Part shown: in pieces, positions 9,896 to 18,456 of the stretch
How the letters are laid out: the number at the start of each line of letters is the position of its first letter
Numbering within the stretch: position 1 is the stretch's first letter
Source of the DNA: Bradyrhizobium betae
GTDB taxonomy: Bacteria > Pseudomonadota > Alphaproteobacteria > Rhizobiales > Xanthobacteraceae
Direction of reading: 5' to 3'
NCBI RefSeq assembly: GCF_004123905.1
Contig: NZ_MZXW01000024.1
Span: 62,001-126,000, forward strand
Length of the DNA: 64,000 bases
The notes under the pieces: model-generated
The model's database searches: none
What the model was told of the DNA's origin: nothing
Seen by the model: only the letters and a program-made list of their open reading frames with translations
Position numbers and translations under genes: made by a program

Positions 9896-10921
9896 TTATT
9901 TGGCGCTCCCCGTGGTCTTCTTGGCCTGCTCGACATATTTGTTGGTGAAGGTCTTGCTGACGTCGATCTTGGCATTCGCGACCTCGGGCGAGCCGACGCT
10001 GAACACGGCGAGCACGGCGTCCGCGCCCTTCGGGTCCATCTTGCCGGTCTCGGAGAACATCGGGATCGTGTTCTTGAGCGCGGCGAGATAGAGGTCCTTG
10101 TTCTTGCCGACCATCTCCTCCGGCATCTTCGCCATGATTTCCTCGGGCGAATGCGAATGGATCCAGGCGATCGTGGCGAGCATGGCATTGGTGAGCGCCT
10201 GCGTTTCCTTCTCGTGGCCGTTGATCCAGGCCACGGTCGAGTACAGCGCGCCACCCGGATATTCGCCGCCGAACGTCTCGAGCGTGTCCTTTTGCGTGCG
10301 GGTGTCGCTGAGGATGCGCAGATCCTTGTGACTGCCCTGAAGCACGGTGACGGAGGGATCGAGCATCACGGCTGCATCGAGCTGGCCCTGCTCCATCGCG
10401 GCGACCGCGGTCGCGCCGAGGCCGACGCCGATCACCGCGGTGCCGGCGGGGTCGAGGCCGTTCTTCTTCAGCAGATATTTCAGGAAGAAGTCGGTGGAGG
10501 AGCCGGGTGCGCTGACGCCGACCTTCTTGCCGGCGAGATCCTTGACCGACTTGATGTCGTTGGTGCGCGAGGGCGCGACCACCAGAACGAGGCCGGGATA
10601 GCGGTCATAGACCACGAAAGCCTGAAGCTCCTGCTTCTTCGCGGCGAGGTTGACGCAATGGTCGAAATAGCCGGAGACCACATCGGCGCTGCCGCCGAGC
10701 ACGGCTTTCAGCGCGTCCGAGCCGCCCTTGAGGTCGACCAGCTCGACATTGAGGCCAGCCTTCTCGTATTCGCCGAGCTGCTTGGCCAGCACCGTGGGCA
10801 GATAGCACAGGCAGGCTCCGCCGCCGATCGCGATCGTGACCTTGCTTTGCGCCGCGGCAAGGCCGGTGGTGAGCGTCAGCGCCAGCAGCGCTCCGGCAAG
10901 CCTGGCAATCGTGTTCTTCAT
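9896..10921 (-). CDS. NitT/TauT-type ABC transporter substrate-binding protein
   Basis: This 341-residue protein has a signal peptide (1-23, cleavage near AAA-QS) and the NMT1/THI5-like fold start KVTIAIGGGACLCYLPTVLAKQLG. Other family features are DLKGGSDALKAVLGGSADVVSGYF and VKDLAGKKVGVSAPGSSTD. The ATG at 10921 has GGAGGAAACC upstream; the open frame extends further but would add a non-signal N-terminus. It is separated from the matching permease and ATPase genes (11558-13164) by a cupin gene on the other strand. Ligands in this family include nitrate, sulfonates, pyrimidines and aromatic acids; none can be chosen here. Confidence 0.9.
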   Translation of the reverse strand: MKNTIARLAGALLALTLTTGLAAAQSKVTIAIGGGACLCYLPTVLAKQLGEYEKAGLNVELVDLKGGSDALKAVLGGSADVVSGYFDHCVNLAAKKQELQAFVVYDRYPGLVLVVAPSRTNDIKSVKDLAGKKVGVSAPGSSTDFFLKYLLKKNGLDPAGTAVIGVGLGATAVAAMEQGQLDAAVMLDPSVTVLQGSHKDLRILSDTRTQKDTLETFGGEYPGGALYSTVAWINGHEKETQALTNAMLATIAWIHSHSPEEIMAKMPEEMVGKNKDLYLAALKNTIPMFSETGKMDPKGADAVLAVFSVGSPEVANAKIDVSKTFTNKYVEQAKKTTGSAK

Positions 10922-11060
10922 TGGTTTCCTCCGTTCGGCTGGCGGCACCATAGAGCAGCGGGATGGGCTTGAGAAGCACCGCTTAAGTGGCACTGGCCAT
11001 TGGCCTTTCGCCGCAATAGCATGGTCGCACAACAACAATCTTTGATGGGGAGGATCATCC

Positions 11061-11510
11061 ATGAATCACCTTGCTGCCGGACTGTCGATCGCCGCCGCCT
11101 TTGTCGCCGGATGCGGCGCGAACCAGCTGCTCCGGCCGGCGCTCGCCGCCGAGAACGTCACTGCGCAGATCATCCACACCGGCGAGATGGAGGGCGATGC
11201 GCTCGGGCCCGCCAACAATGTCGGCTACCGCTCAAAAATGTTCGCGGGCGCCGACGGCGCCACCGTCTCGATCCAGGTCGGCAATGTGCCCAAGCACATG
11301 CATCCCAACACCAACGAGATCCAGTACATCCTGGACGGAACCGGGACGATCTGGCTCGGCGACAAGGAAGTGACGGTGAAGCCCGGCGACCTCGTCATCA
11401 TTCCCAAGGGCACGCCGCATGGCGGCACCAAGCCGATCAGCGGACAGGTCAAGGCGATCGCGATCAAGACCCCGCCGCAGGCACCTGATGACACCAAGCT
11501 GCTGGATTGA
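11061..11510 (+). CDS. Small exported cupin-domain protein
   Basis: This is a 149-residue protein. The N-terminus (residues 1-30) is a signal sequence with a possible lipobox (VAGC near residue 18), so it may be a lipoprotein; an Ala-x-Ala site at about 27-30 is the alternative. The rest is one cupin barrel, with motif 1 including HMHPNTNEIQYILDGTG (metal-ligand His, His, Glu) and motif 2 PGDLVIIPKGTPHGG. GGGAGGATC precedes the ATG. It lies on the opposite strand between the two halves of a NitT-type transporter. It could bind the transported small molecule, but no function is shown. Confidence 0.85.
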   Translation: MNHLAAGLSIAAAFVAGCGANQLLRPALAAENVTAQIIHTGEMEGDALGPANNVGYRSKMFAGADGATVSIQVGNVPKHMHPNTNEIQYILDGTGTIWLGDKEVTVKPGDLVIIPKGTPHGGTKPISGQVKAIAIKTPPQAPDDTKLLD

Positions 11511-11557
11511 GGCTTTACGCTATCGGGGCTCGCGCCGACGCGCGGGCCCCATTGCTT

Positions 11558-12346
11558 TCAGCCGCGCCCGTCCGACGCGGTCGGCCGCCAGACCAACAGC
11601 CTGCGTTCCACCAGCGTCACGCCAAAATCGATCAGGATGACGAAGGCCGAGAGCACGAACATGCCGGCGAATACGCCGGCGACGTCGAAGATGCCCTCGG
11701 CCTGCTGAATGAGATAACCGAGCCCTGCCGCCGATCCCAGATATTCGCCGACGACTGCACCGACCACGGCGAAGCCGACCGAGGTGTGCAGCGACGAGAA
11801 CATCCACGACAGCGCCGACGGCCAATAGACGTGCCGCATCAATTGCCGCTCGCTCATGCCGAGCATGCGGCCGTTGTCGAGCACGGTGCGGCTGACTTCT
11901 TTCACGCCCTGATAGACGTTGAAGAAGACGATGAAGAACACCAGCGTCACGCCGAGCGCGACCTTGGACCAGATGCCGAGGCCGAGCCACAGCGCGAAGA
12001 TCGGCGCGAGCACGACGCGCGGCAGCGCATTGACCATCTTCACGTAGGGATCAAACACGGCAGCGACCAACGGCTGGCGCGCGAACCAGAAGCCGATCAA
12101 CACACCGCCGGCCGATCCGATCACGAAGGCGAGGATCGATTCCGTCAGCGTGATGCCGAGATGCTTCCAGATCACGCCCGACGAGAACCACTTCACGATC
12201 TGGGCGAACACGTCGACCGGATTGGAGAAGAAGAACGGCGGCAGCAGGATTTTTCCAAACACCGGGACGCTCGCAAAGAACTGCCAAAGCACAAGGCAGA
12301 CAACGGCGACCAGGACTTGCAGCGCGAGCAGCGTCACGCGCGACAT
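11558..12346 (-). CDS. NitT/TauT-type ABC transporter permease
   Basis: This 262-residue permease has about six hydrophobic helices and the ABC permease EAA-loop region near residues 170-190 (VSRTVLDNGRMLGMSERQL...). Its features fit the SsuC/TauC-like BPD_transp_1 family. Its ATG at 12346 overlaps the ATPase stop (TGATG), so translation is coupled. Together with the ATPase upstream and the binding protein at 9896-10921 it should form one importer. Confidence 0.91.
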   Translation of the reverse strand: MSRVTLLALQVLVAVVCLVLWQFFASVPVFGKILLPPFFFSNPVDVFAQIVKWFSSGVIWKHLGITLTESILAFVIGSAGGVLIGFWFARQPLVAAVFDPYVKMVNALPRVVLAPIFALWLGLGIWSKVALGVTLVFFIVFFNVYQGVKEVSRTVLDNGRMLGMSERQLMRHVYWPSALSWMFSSLHTSVGFAVVGAVVGEYLGSAAGLGYLIQQAEGIFDVAGVFAGMFVLSAFVILIDFGVTLVERRLLVWRPTASDGRG

Positions 12347-13164
12347 CAGACCGCCTCCGCCGCTTGCGTGGATTGCGCGTAACCCTTCATGACCTCGTCC
12401 TTGAGCACGCTCCAGATCTCGCGATGGAGCGCGTGGAACTCCTTGTCGAGCCGCACCTCAAAGATGTCGCGCGGACGCGGCAGCGTGACGCGCCAGTCGC
12501 CGATGATACGCGAGGACGGTCCGGCCGACATGATCACGACACGGTCGGCCAGCGCGATCGCTTCTTCGAGATCGTGGGTCACGAACAGCACGGCCTTGCG
12601 GTCGGCATTCCACAAGTCGAGCAGCAGATTGCCCATCACCTGGCGGGTCTGCGCATCGAGCGGCCCGAACGGCTCGTCCATCAGCAGGATTTTTGGATCG
12701 CGGATCAGCACCTGCGCCAGCGCCACGCGCTTGCGCTGGCCGCCGGAGAGCATATGCGGATAGCGACCCGCGAAGGCGCCCAGGCCCACCGACGTCAACC
12801 ATTTCTGGGCTCGCGGCAGCGCCTCGGCACGTGGCGTGCCCTTGATCTCGAGCCCGATCGCGACATTGTCGAGCGCGGTCTTCCAGGGAAACAGCGCATC
12901 GGCCTGGAACAAATAGCCGGCGTCCGGGTTCAGCCCCGCGAGCGGCTGATCAAAAATCTTGACGCTGCCGGCGGCGGGCTTGAGCAGGCCGGCCGCGACG
13001 TTGAGTAGCGTCGATTTCCCGCAGCCGGTCGGCCCGACAATGGCGACGAACTCGCCCTGCGCCACCGAAAGATGCGCCTTCTCCACCGCCGTATAGACCC
13101 GGTCGTCCCCCAAACGGAACGCAACCTTGGCATCTTCCAGCGCCACTGCCGTGGGCGTTGTCAT
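12346..13164 (-). CDS. NitT/TauT-type ABC transporter ATP-binding protein
   Basis: This 272-residue ATPase has Walker A GPTGCGKST, signature LSGGQRKR, Walker B ILLMDEPFGPLDAQT and switch His in FVTHDLEEA, all standard for SsuB/TauB-like proteins. The ATG at 13164 (MTTPTAV) is preceded by GGAGGGAAC. The frame extends 18 codons upstream but that part lacks homology-like sequence. It is the first gene of the leftward pair, divergent from the osmoprotectant-type ATPase at 13314. Confidence 0.92.
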   Translation of the reverse strand: MTTPTAVALEDAKVAFRLGDDRVYTAVEKAHLSVAQGEFVAIVGPTGCGKSTLLNVAAGLLKPAAGSVKIFDQPLAGLNPDAGYLFQADALFPWKTALDNVAIGLEIKGTPRAEALPRAQKWLTSVGLGAFAGRYPHMLSGGQRKRVALAQVLIRDPKILLMDEPFGPLDAQTRQVMGNLLLDLWNADRKAVLFVTHDLEEAIALADRVVIMSAGPSSRIIGDWRVTLPRPRDIFEVRLDKEFHALHREIWSVLKDEVMKGYAQSTQAAEAV

Positions 13165-13313
13165 GTGTTCCCTCCGAACTTGGCCCGATCCCTTAGCCGC
13201 TCGCGCGGCCAAGTTCAATCAAGCCGCCAAGCGTGCTAGGCATGGGCCTCGTCACCCCCACCCTCCACGGGCGGGTCAACGAAGCGAGCCCCCGCCCGAT
13301 GCCGCCCAGGCCG

Positions 13314-14081
13314 ATGATTGGCTATGACCACGTCACTAAAAACTTCGGCCTGCTCAAGGCCGTGGACGATGTGTCGCTCGACATCGCCGAGGGCGAGTTT
13401 GTGGCCATCGTCGGCGGCTCGGGCTCGGGCAAGACCACGCTGCTGCGGCTGGCCAACCGGCTGATCGAGGCCGATGGCGGCAGCATCACGGTCGAAGGCG
13501 AGGACGTCCGAAGCGTCGACCCGGTCGCGCTGCGGCGGCGGATCGGCTACGTCTTCCAGAGCGGCGGGCTGTTTCCACATCTGAGCGTCGCCGACAATAT
13601 CGGGATCACGCCAAAGCTGCTGGGCGAGCCGGCGGGAGCCATCACAACACGCGTCGACGAGTTGCTGGAGCTGGTGCAGCTCGACCGTGGCGCGCATCGC
13701 GATCGGTTGCCGGAAGCGCTCTCCGGCGGCCAGCGCCAACGCGTCGGCGTGGCGCGGGCGCTGGCGGCAAAACCCCGCATCGTGTTGATGGACGAGCCCT
13801 TTGGCGCGCTCGATCCGCTCACCCGCGATGCGCTTGGCGATGACTATCGTTCGCTGCACCGCAGCCTGGGTCTGACCACGGTCATGATCACGCATGACAT
13901 GACGGAGGCGATCCTGCTCGCCGACCGCATCGCGGTGATGCGCGCTGGACAGCTGCTCGCGCAGGGCACGCCGGCGGAGCTTTCGAAGAGCAGCGACAGC
14001 TACGTACTCGAGCTGTTGCGCACGCCGCGGCGCCAGGTCGAGCGGCTGAACGCGCTGCTGCCGCAGAGCGGTGCGGCATGA
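13314..14081 (+). CDS. Osmoprotectant/quaternary-amine-type ABC transporter ATP-binding protein
   Basis: This 255-residue ATPase has Walker A GGSGSGKTT, signature LSGGQRQR, Walker B IVLMDEPFGALDPLT and switch MITHDMTEA. The start is put at ATG 13314 because relatives begin MI-x-Y/F-DHV-x-K-x-F, as here (MIGYDHVTKNFG); ATG 13299 is possible. The gene overlaps the fused permease-binding protein by ATGA. It is the energy subunit of an OpuCA/YehX-type importer for betaine, choline or a related compound such as ergothioneine. No CBS domain is present at its C-terminus, unlike classical OpuCA. Confidence 0.9.
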   Translation: MIGYDHVTKNFGLLKAVDDVSLDIAEGEFVAIVGGSGSGKTTLLRLANRLIEADGGSITVEGEDVRSVDPVALRRRIGYVFQSGGLFPHLSVADNIGITPKLLGEPAGAITTRVDELLELVQLDRGAHRDRLPEALSGGQRQRVGVARALAAKPRIVLMDEPFGALDPLTRDALGDDYRSLHRSLGLTTVMITHDMTEAILLADRIAVMRAGQLLAQGTPAELSKSSDSYVLELLRTPRRQVERLNALLPQSGAA

Positions 14082-15634
14082 GCTTTTTCGCCGATCCGCG
14101 CTGGGGCGAGGCGCTGTCGCATTTGCCCGATTATCTCGGCAACCATGTGCGGGTGAGTCTTGCCGCACTCGCGCTTGGCCTCGCCATCAGCCTGCCGCTC
14201 GCGATCCTGACACGCAACCGCCCGGCGCCGCGCGCAGTCCTGCTCGCACTCGCCAGCATCGTGCAGACTGTGCCTGGGCTGGCGCTGCTCGCGCTGTTCT
14301 ATCCGCTGCTGCTCGCGGCGGCCTCGGTGACACTCGCCTGGTTCGGCGTGTCCTTCTCCGCCTTCGGCTTCCTGCCGGCGATGCTGGCGCTGGCGCTCTA
14401 TTCGATGCTGCCGGTGCTGCGCAACGGCATCACCGGGCTCAACGGCATCGATCCCGCTCTGATCGAGGCCGCCAAGGGCGTCGGCATGACCGCGCTGCAG
14501 TCGCTGATGATGGTCGAGCTGCCACTGGCGCTGCCGGTGATGATGGCGGGCATCCGCACCGCCGCGGTGTGGGTGATCGGCACCGCCACGTTGTCGACCC
14601 CGATCGGGCAGACCAGCCTCGGCAATTACATTTTTGCGGGGCTTCAGACCCAGAACTGGGTGTTCGTGCTGTTCGGCTGCTTTGCCTCGGCCCTGCTGGC
14701 CCTCGCCGTCGATCAGCTGCTCGGCTTGATCGAGAGCGGGCTGCGTCACCGCAGCCGCACGCGCACCGCGCTCGGCGCGATCGGCATCGCGGCGCTGGTC
14801 GCGGCAACGCTGGTACCGACGATGGGCCGTTCGTCGCAGAGCTATGTCGTCGGCGCCAAGACGTTTGCCGAGCAATATGTGCTGTCGGCGCTGCTGAGGG
14901 ACCGCCTCCAGGCAGCCGGTCTCTCCGCCACGGCCAGATCGGGCCTCGGCTCCAGCGTGATCTTCGAGGCGCTGAAGGCCGGCGATGTCGATCTCTATGT
15001 CGATTATTCCGGCACGCTCTGGGCCAACCAGCTGCACCGCAGCGACATCAAGCCGCGCGCCGAGCTGCTCACGGGTCTGAAGACGACGCTCGCCAGGGAC
15101 AACATCACGATGCTCGGCGAGCTCGGCTTCGAGAACGCCTATGCGCTGGTGATGCCGAGGAAGCGCGCCGAGGCACTCGGCATCCGCAGCATCGCCGATC
15201 TCGCCGCACACACCTCAACGATGTCGATCGCCGGCGACTACGAGTTCTTCTCCCGGCCGGAATGGGCGGCGCTGCAAAAGGCCTATGGCCTGCAGTTCCG
15301 CGGCCAGCGCCAGATGCAGCCGGATTTCATGTATGCGGCGGTCGCCAGCGGCGAGGTCGACGTCATCGCCGGCTACACCAGCGACGGCCTGATCGCGAAA
15401 TACGACCTCGTCGCGCTCGACGATCCCAGGCACGCAATCCCGCCCTATGACGCGATCCTGCTGCTTGCGCCGAAGCGCGGCGGCGACGAGCGATTGCAGG
15501 CCGCGCTCAAGCCGCTGCTCGGCAAGATCGACATCGCCACGATGCGCGAGGCAAACCTGCGCGCTGCAAGCAATGATGCGAATTCGTCACCGGATGCGGT
15601 GGCGAAGTGGCTGTGGGAGAAGGTGGGTAAGTAA
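14078..15634 (+). CDS. Fused permease and substrate-binding protein of osmoprotectant/ergothioneine-type ABC transporter
   Basis: This is a 518-residue fusion. Residues 1-245 form a permease with about six helices and the coupling motif GIDPALIEAAKGVGMTALQSL. Residues 255-518 are an OpuAC-type extracytoplasmic binding domain starting at SYVVGAKTFAEQYVLSALL, with DVDLYVDYSGTLW and DVIAGYTSDGLIAKYDL typical of the family. The last helix (about 225-248) tethers the binding domain to the membrane. Such fusions occur in OpuC-like choline/betaine systems and in EgtU ergothioneine importers. The pocket residues cannot be judged by eye, so the substrate stays open. It forms an operon with the ATPase gene before it. 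Confidence 0.9.
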   Translation: MSFFADPRWGEALSHLPDYLGNHVRVSLAALALGLAISLPLAILTRNRPAPRAVLLALASIVQTVPGLALLALFYPLLLAAASVTLAWFGVSFSAFGFLPAMLALALYSMLPVLRNGITGLNGIDPALIEAAKGVGMTALQSLMMVELPLALPVMMAGIRTAAVWVIGTATLSTPIGQTSLGNYIFAGLQTQNWVFVLFGCFASALLALAVDQLLGLIESGLRHRSRTRTALGAIGIAALVAATLVPTMGRSSQSYVVGAKTFAEQYVLSALLRDRLQAAGLSATARSGLGSSVIFEALKAGDVDLYVDYSGTLWANQLHRSDIKPRAELLTGLKTTLARDNITMLGELGFENAYALVMPRKRAEALGIRSIADLAAHTSTMSIAGDYEFFSRPEWAALQKAYGLQFRGQRQMQPDFMYAAVASGEVDVIAGYTSDGLIAKYDLVALDDPRHAIPPYDAILLLAPKRGGDERLQAALKPLLGKIDIATMREANLRAASNDANSSPDAVAKWLWEKVGK

Positions 15635-15651
15635 CGGGACCACTGCGCGAC

Positions 15652-15783
15652 CCGTCATCCTGAGGTGCGAGGCGTGCGCTGCGAAGCAGCGCGTGCGGAG
15701 CCTCGAAGGATGAACGGCCTCGATGCAGCCGGGCCGTGCATCCTTCGAGGCCTCCGCTTCGCTCCGGCGCCTCAGGATGACGG
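15652..15783. repeat. Large palindromic repeat (CCGTCATCCTGAGG arms)
   Basis: The outer arms CCGTCATCCTGAGG (15652-15665) and CCTCAGGATGACGG (15770-15783) are exact reverse complements. Inner parts CCTCGAAGGATG and CATCCTTCGAGG also pair. The element fills the gap between two convergent genes (stop 15634, stop 15793), so it may also work as a bidirectional RNA hairpin. It is a common intergenic element type in Bradyrhizobium. Confidence 0.75.
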
Positions 15784-15792
15784 TGATAGAAA

Positions 15793-17505
15793 CTACAGCC
15801 CCCGGATCATCCCGGCATTGATCAGCAGCCGATTCAGCCGCCGCGCCTCCGCGCCGTCCTTGCAGCCGTAGAAGATGCCCTTGCAGCGAAGCATGATCTC
15901 CTTCTGCTCGGCGAAGGACGGGTCGAGCGGAATGCCGGCGGCTTCCTGGATCACCAGCGGCAGGTACGGACCGTCGACGGTGTCCATCACGGCATCGCTC
16001 TTCACCGGCTCGAAATTGACGGCGTCGATCGCATAATAGGTGGCGTAGAGACGCGGGTCGTAGGCGTCGAGCTTCTTGCCGATCGCGCCTTCGTCGAGCC
16101 CGGGCTCGAGGATAGCAGGCGCGAACTCGGGCTGATGGTCGCCGTAGCGCACGATCAGGAAGGGCTCGCCCGGAAAACTCTTCTTCAGGCCCGCAATGAA
16201 CGCCTTGTACTGCTCGGCGCTCATTGCTTGCCGGCGCAGATATTCGTCGATGGACGCCACGTTGCCCGGTGCGCGCCAGTTCGGCATCAGGTCCGGGCGG
16301 AAGCGTGTCTCCCAAGGGAAATGATTGGCGCCGAGATAGATGAAGGTGAACAGCGGCTTGTTCGGCGGCTGCTGACCCATCAGCTGGAGCGCCTTGTCGT
16401 AGAAGAAAGAGTCCGGCTCGACATCCTTGGCGCCGAGGTCTTTCGAGTCGAGGAAGCGTTCGACGCCGGTCGTCAGCTGGAAGCTGCGCGCAGCCATAAA
16501 GCCGCCATAAGCGGGATAGAGCGACATCGTATCATAACCGCAGCGGCGTAGCGCCAGCGGCAGGCCGCGCTCGACGCGGCCCGTTGCGATGCGCGTCACG
16601 AAATAGGCGAAACGCCCGAACGACCGCGAGGAGAGGCCGGCGAGCACGTTGTATTCGGTGAACCAGCTCGGCCCGCCATTGCTCTCGGCGAGGAATGTGC
16701 GCTGCTTGCCGTCCCAGGATTTGAAGTGGCTGCCATAGCCCTGGGGCACCTTGATGCCCTGCGCGGCGCGGATATCAAAACTCGATTCATCATGGATCAT
16801 GATGATGTTCGGCCGACGGCCCGCGGGATGGCAGGCATCGACCAGCGGCATGTTGAGCCGCTCGTTGGTTGCGGCCGCCGATTCCATGAAGCCGTATTGC
16901 GCGAAATCGGACACCGAGCTGACGCCGGAGCGGAAGAATTTTGAGAGATAGCCGTCGTCGTAATAGCCGCGCCAGGCCTCATCGGGATGATAGAGCGAAT
17001 ATCCGACGAGTGCGGCGACACAGGCGAGCATGGAGGCAAGCGCCGGCAGGCGGCGGATGCGAAACGGATCGAGCCACCATAGCGCATACATCAGCGGCAG
17101 CGTGACGAAGCCGGCTCCTATCACCGACCAGCGCAAATTCGGGAAGATCGTGAACAGGAACGCGACGGTGTCGCGGTCGATCATCATCAGGTCGATGAAG
17201 TTGACCGTCATCTGCACGACGTCGTGCTTGAGCCGCGACAGCAGCACCAGCACGACCACCAAGGTCAGCGACAGCGCGCCCGACAATGCCGGCCGCCGCA
17301 GCAGCGCGATCCAGAAGAAATTGACGATGCCCCAGGCGAGTACGAAGGCGAGGCGCGAGCCAAAGTCGGTCTCGGTCTCGTACATCAGCGCAAGCGCTGC
17401 CAGATGCGGTGCGGCAACCGCGAGCAGCCGCCAGATGCCGAGCGCAGCAACGCTCGCCAGAACGGCGGTGGTGGCAGAAGGACCTGGATTAGGCGCGGAC
17501 GCCAT
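15793..17505 (-). CDS. LTA-synthase-like membrane sulfatase/phosphotransferase
   Basis: This is a 570-residue protein. The first ~190 residues contain about five hydrophobic helices; from residue ~235 there is a periplasmic alkaline-phosphatase-superfamily domain. NIIMIHDESSFDIRAAQG (metal-binding region) is followed by SNGGPSWFTEYNVLAGLSSRSFG, where the nucleophile Ser/Thr is expected, then SLYPAYGGF and LIVRYGDHQPEFAP near the C-terminus (Asp-His metal ligands). This order fits LTA synthase/OpgB/EptA-like enzymes that move phosphoglycerol or phosphoethanolamine groups onto envelope glycans or lipids. Gram-negative members usually modify periplasmic glucans or LPS; the acceptor here is unknown. 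The start ATG 17505 (MASAPNPG) was chosen just before the first helix. Confidence 0.8.
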   Translation of the reverse strand: MASAPNPGPSATTAVLASVAALGIWRLLAVAAPHLAALALMYETETDFGSRLAFVLAWGIVNFFWIALLRRPALSGALSLTLVVVLVLLSRLKHDVVQMTVNFIDLMMIDRDTVAFLFTIFPNLRWSVIGAGFVTLPLMYALWWLDPFRIRRLPALASMLACVAALVGYSLYHPDEAWRGYYDDGYLSKFFRSGVSSVSDFAQYGFMESAAATNERLNMPLVDACHPAGRRPNIIMIHDESSFDIRAAQGIKVPQGYGSHFKSWDGKQRTFLAESNGGPSWFTEYNVLAGLSSRSFGRFAYFVTRIATGRVERGLPLALRRCGYDTMSLYPAYGGFMAARSFQLTTGVERFLDSKDLGAKDVEPDSFFYDKALQLMGQQPPNKPLFTFIYLGANHFPWETRFRPDLMPNWRAPGNVASIDEYLRRQAMSAEQYKAFIAGLKKSFPGEPFLIVRYGDHQPEFAPAILEPGLDEGAIGKKLDAYDPRLYATYYAIDAVNFEPVKSDAVMDTVDGPYLPLVIQEAAGIPLDPSFAEQKEIMLRCKGIFYGCKDGAEARRLNRLLINAGMIRGL

Positions 17506-17696
17506 CGACGACACGCAACAGCTGGTCCGGCGCGGAAAATGCCAAGCCGCGGCCGGCCTGCGGCGTTCGGCGCAGCCGGAAAGCCTGCACCGTGTCATAA
17601 AACTGTAATTGAATGGTCACGGACAAGCAACGCGTGTCCCGGTCCGACCTTCGCATAATGTTAGTACGCGGCGAACGGGTCGTACGGCCGGCGACA

Positions 17697-18350
17697 CTAG
17701 CGTTTGGCGATCCCGGCGATGAACAGGTCGATCACCCCTTCGGCCATCCGCTCAATCTCCGCCTCCTCCACGCCCCAGCGCGGAAAGTGGCCGTCCAGAT
17801 TCATCCGGGCAAAACCATAGACCAGGGCACGGCCGGCGATCTGGATGCGCTTGAGGTCGGTCGAGCGCAGCAGGCCCTGCTCGGCCGCGTCAGTGAGCAT
17901 TTGCTCGGTCATCGCAGCCAGCTCTGCGTTGTCGCGCGTCAGCTCGGCGGAGCTGCCATGGGCGAAGTAGCGGCCCGTGGAGATGATCTCGAAATGGGCG
18001 GGGTTGCGCATCGCCCAGCGCAGGTAAGCAAGGCCAAACGCGCGGAAGCGAGCCAGAGCGTTGGTGGCGGGAGCATCGCCCAGCGTCGCATCAATCTCGG
18101 CACGAAAGCGCCGTTGCGCCTCCTCGGCCGCCGCCGCGATCAGGGCATCGCGGTTGGGAAAGTGCCGGAACGGTGCCCCCGGCGAAACCGCGGCCCGGCG
18201 TGCGGCCTCGCGCACCGAGATTTCGGCCCCCTCCGCCGCCAGTTGCAGCGCAGCATCGATCAACACGCGGCGGAGGTCGCCGTGGTGATAGGGCCGCGCT
18301 TCAGAGGTGTTGCGGCGAGCGCGCGGCTTGGCCGGCTGTCGGGCGGACAT
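17697..18350 (-). CDS. TetR/AcrR family transcriptional regulator
   Basis: This 217-residue regulator has an N-terminal TetR-type HTH (HHGDLRRVLIDAALQLAAEG, then ISVREAARRAAVSPGAPFRHFPNRDALIAA, residues about 28-75) followed by a helical ligand domain (TetR_C, WHG-like subfamily). The ATG at 18350 has AGGA seven bases upstream. It is transcribed away from the ferric-reductase-like gene at 18457. The 106-base gap holds two near-identical palindromic sites, so it very likely represses both itself and its neighbour. The ligand is unknown. Confidence 0.9.
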   Translation of the reverse strand: MSARQPAKPRARRNTSEARPYHHGDLRRVLIDAALQLAAEGAEISVREAARRAAVSPGAPFRHFPNRDALIAAAAEEAQRRFRAEIDATLGDAPATNALARFRAFGLAYLRWAMRNPAHFEIISTGRYFAHGSSAELTRDNAELAAMTEQMLTDAAEQGLLRSTDLKRIQIAGRALVYGFARMNLDGHFPRWGVEEAEIERMAEGVIDLFIAGIAKR

Positions 18351-18379
18351 GGAGCTTCCTAACATCACCTGAACGTGAA

Positions 18380-18396
18380 TGTAAGCAGCGATTACA
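18380..18396. promoter_or_regulatory. Candidate TetR operator, distal site
   Basis: TGTAAGCAGCGATTACA is a 7-3-7 inverted repeat with a single mismatch from perfect symmetry. It differs by one base from the second site 43 bp away. It lies 30 bp upstream of the TetR gene start, so it is well placed to repress that gene. Confidence 0.75.
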
Positions 18397-18422
18397 CCGT
18401 TGACCGGGCAGCCACGACCAAA

Positions 18423-18439
18423 TGTAATCAGCGATTACA
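18423..18439. promoter_or_regulatory. Candidate TetR operator, proximal site
   Basis: TGTAATCAGCGATTACA is a perfect 7-bp inverted repeat with a 3-base spacer. It ends only 3 bases before the GGAGGAA ribosome-binding site of the membrane-protein gene at 18457, so binding would block its promoter or transcript start. The identical core in the distal site supports recognition by the divergent TetR protein. Confidence 0.8.
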
Positions 18440-18456
18440 TGTTGGAGGAAATTGCC

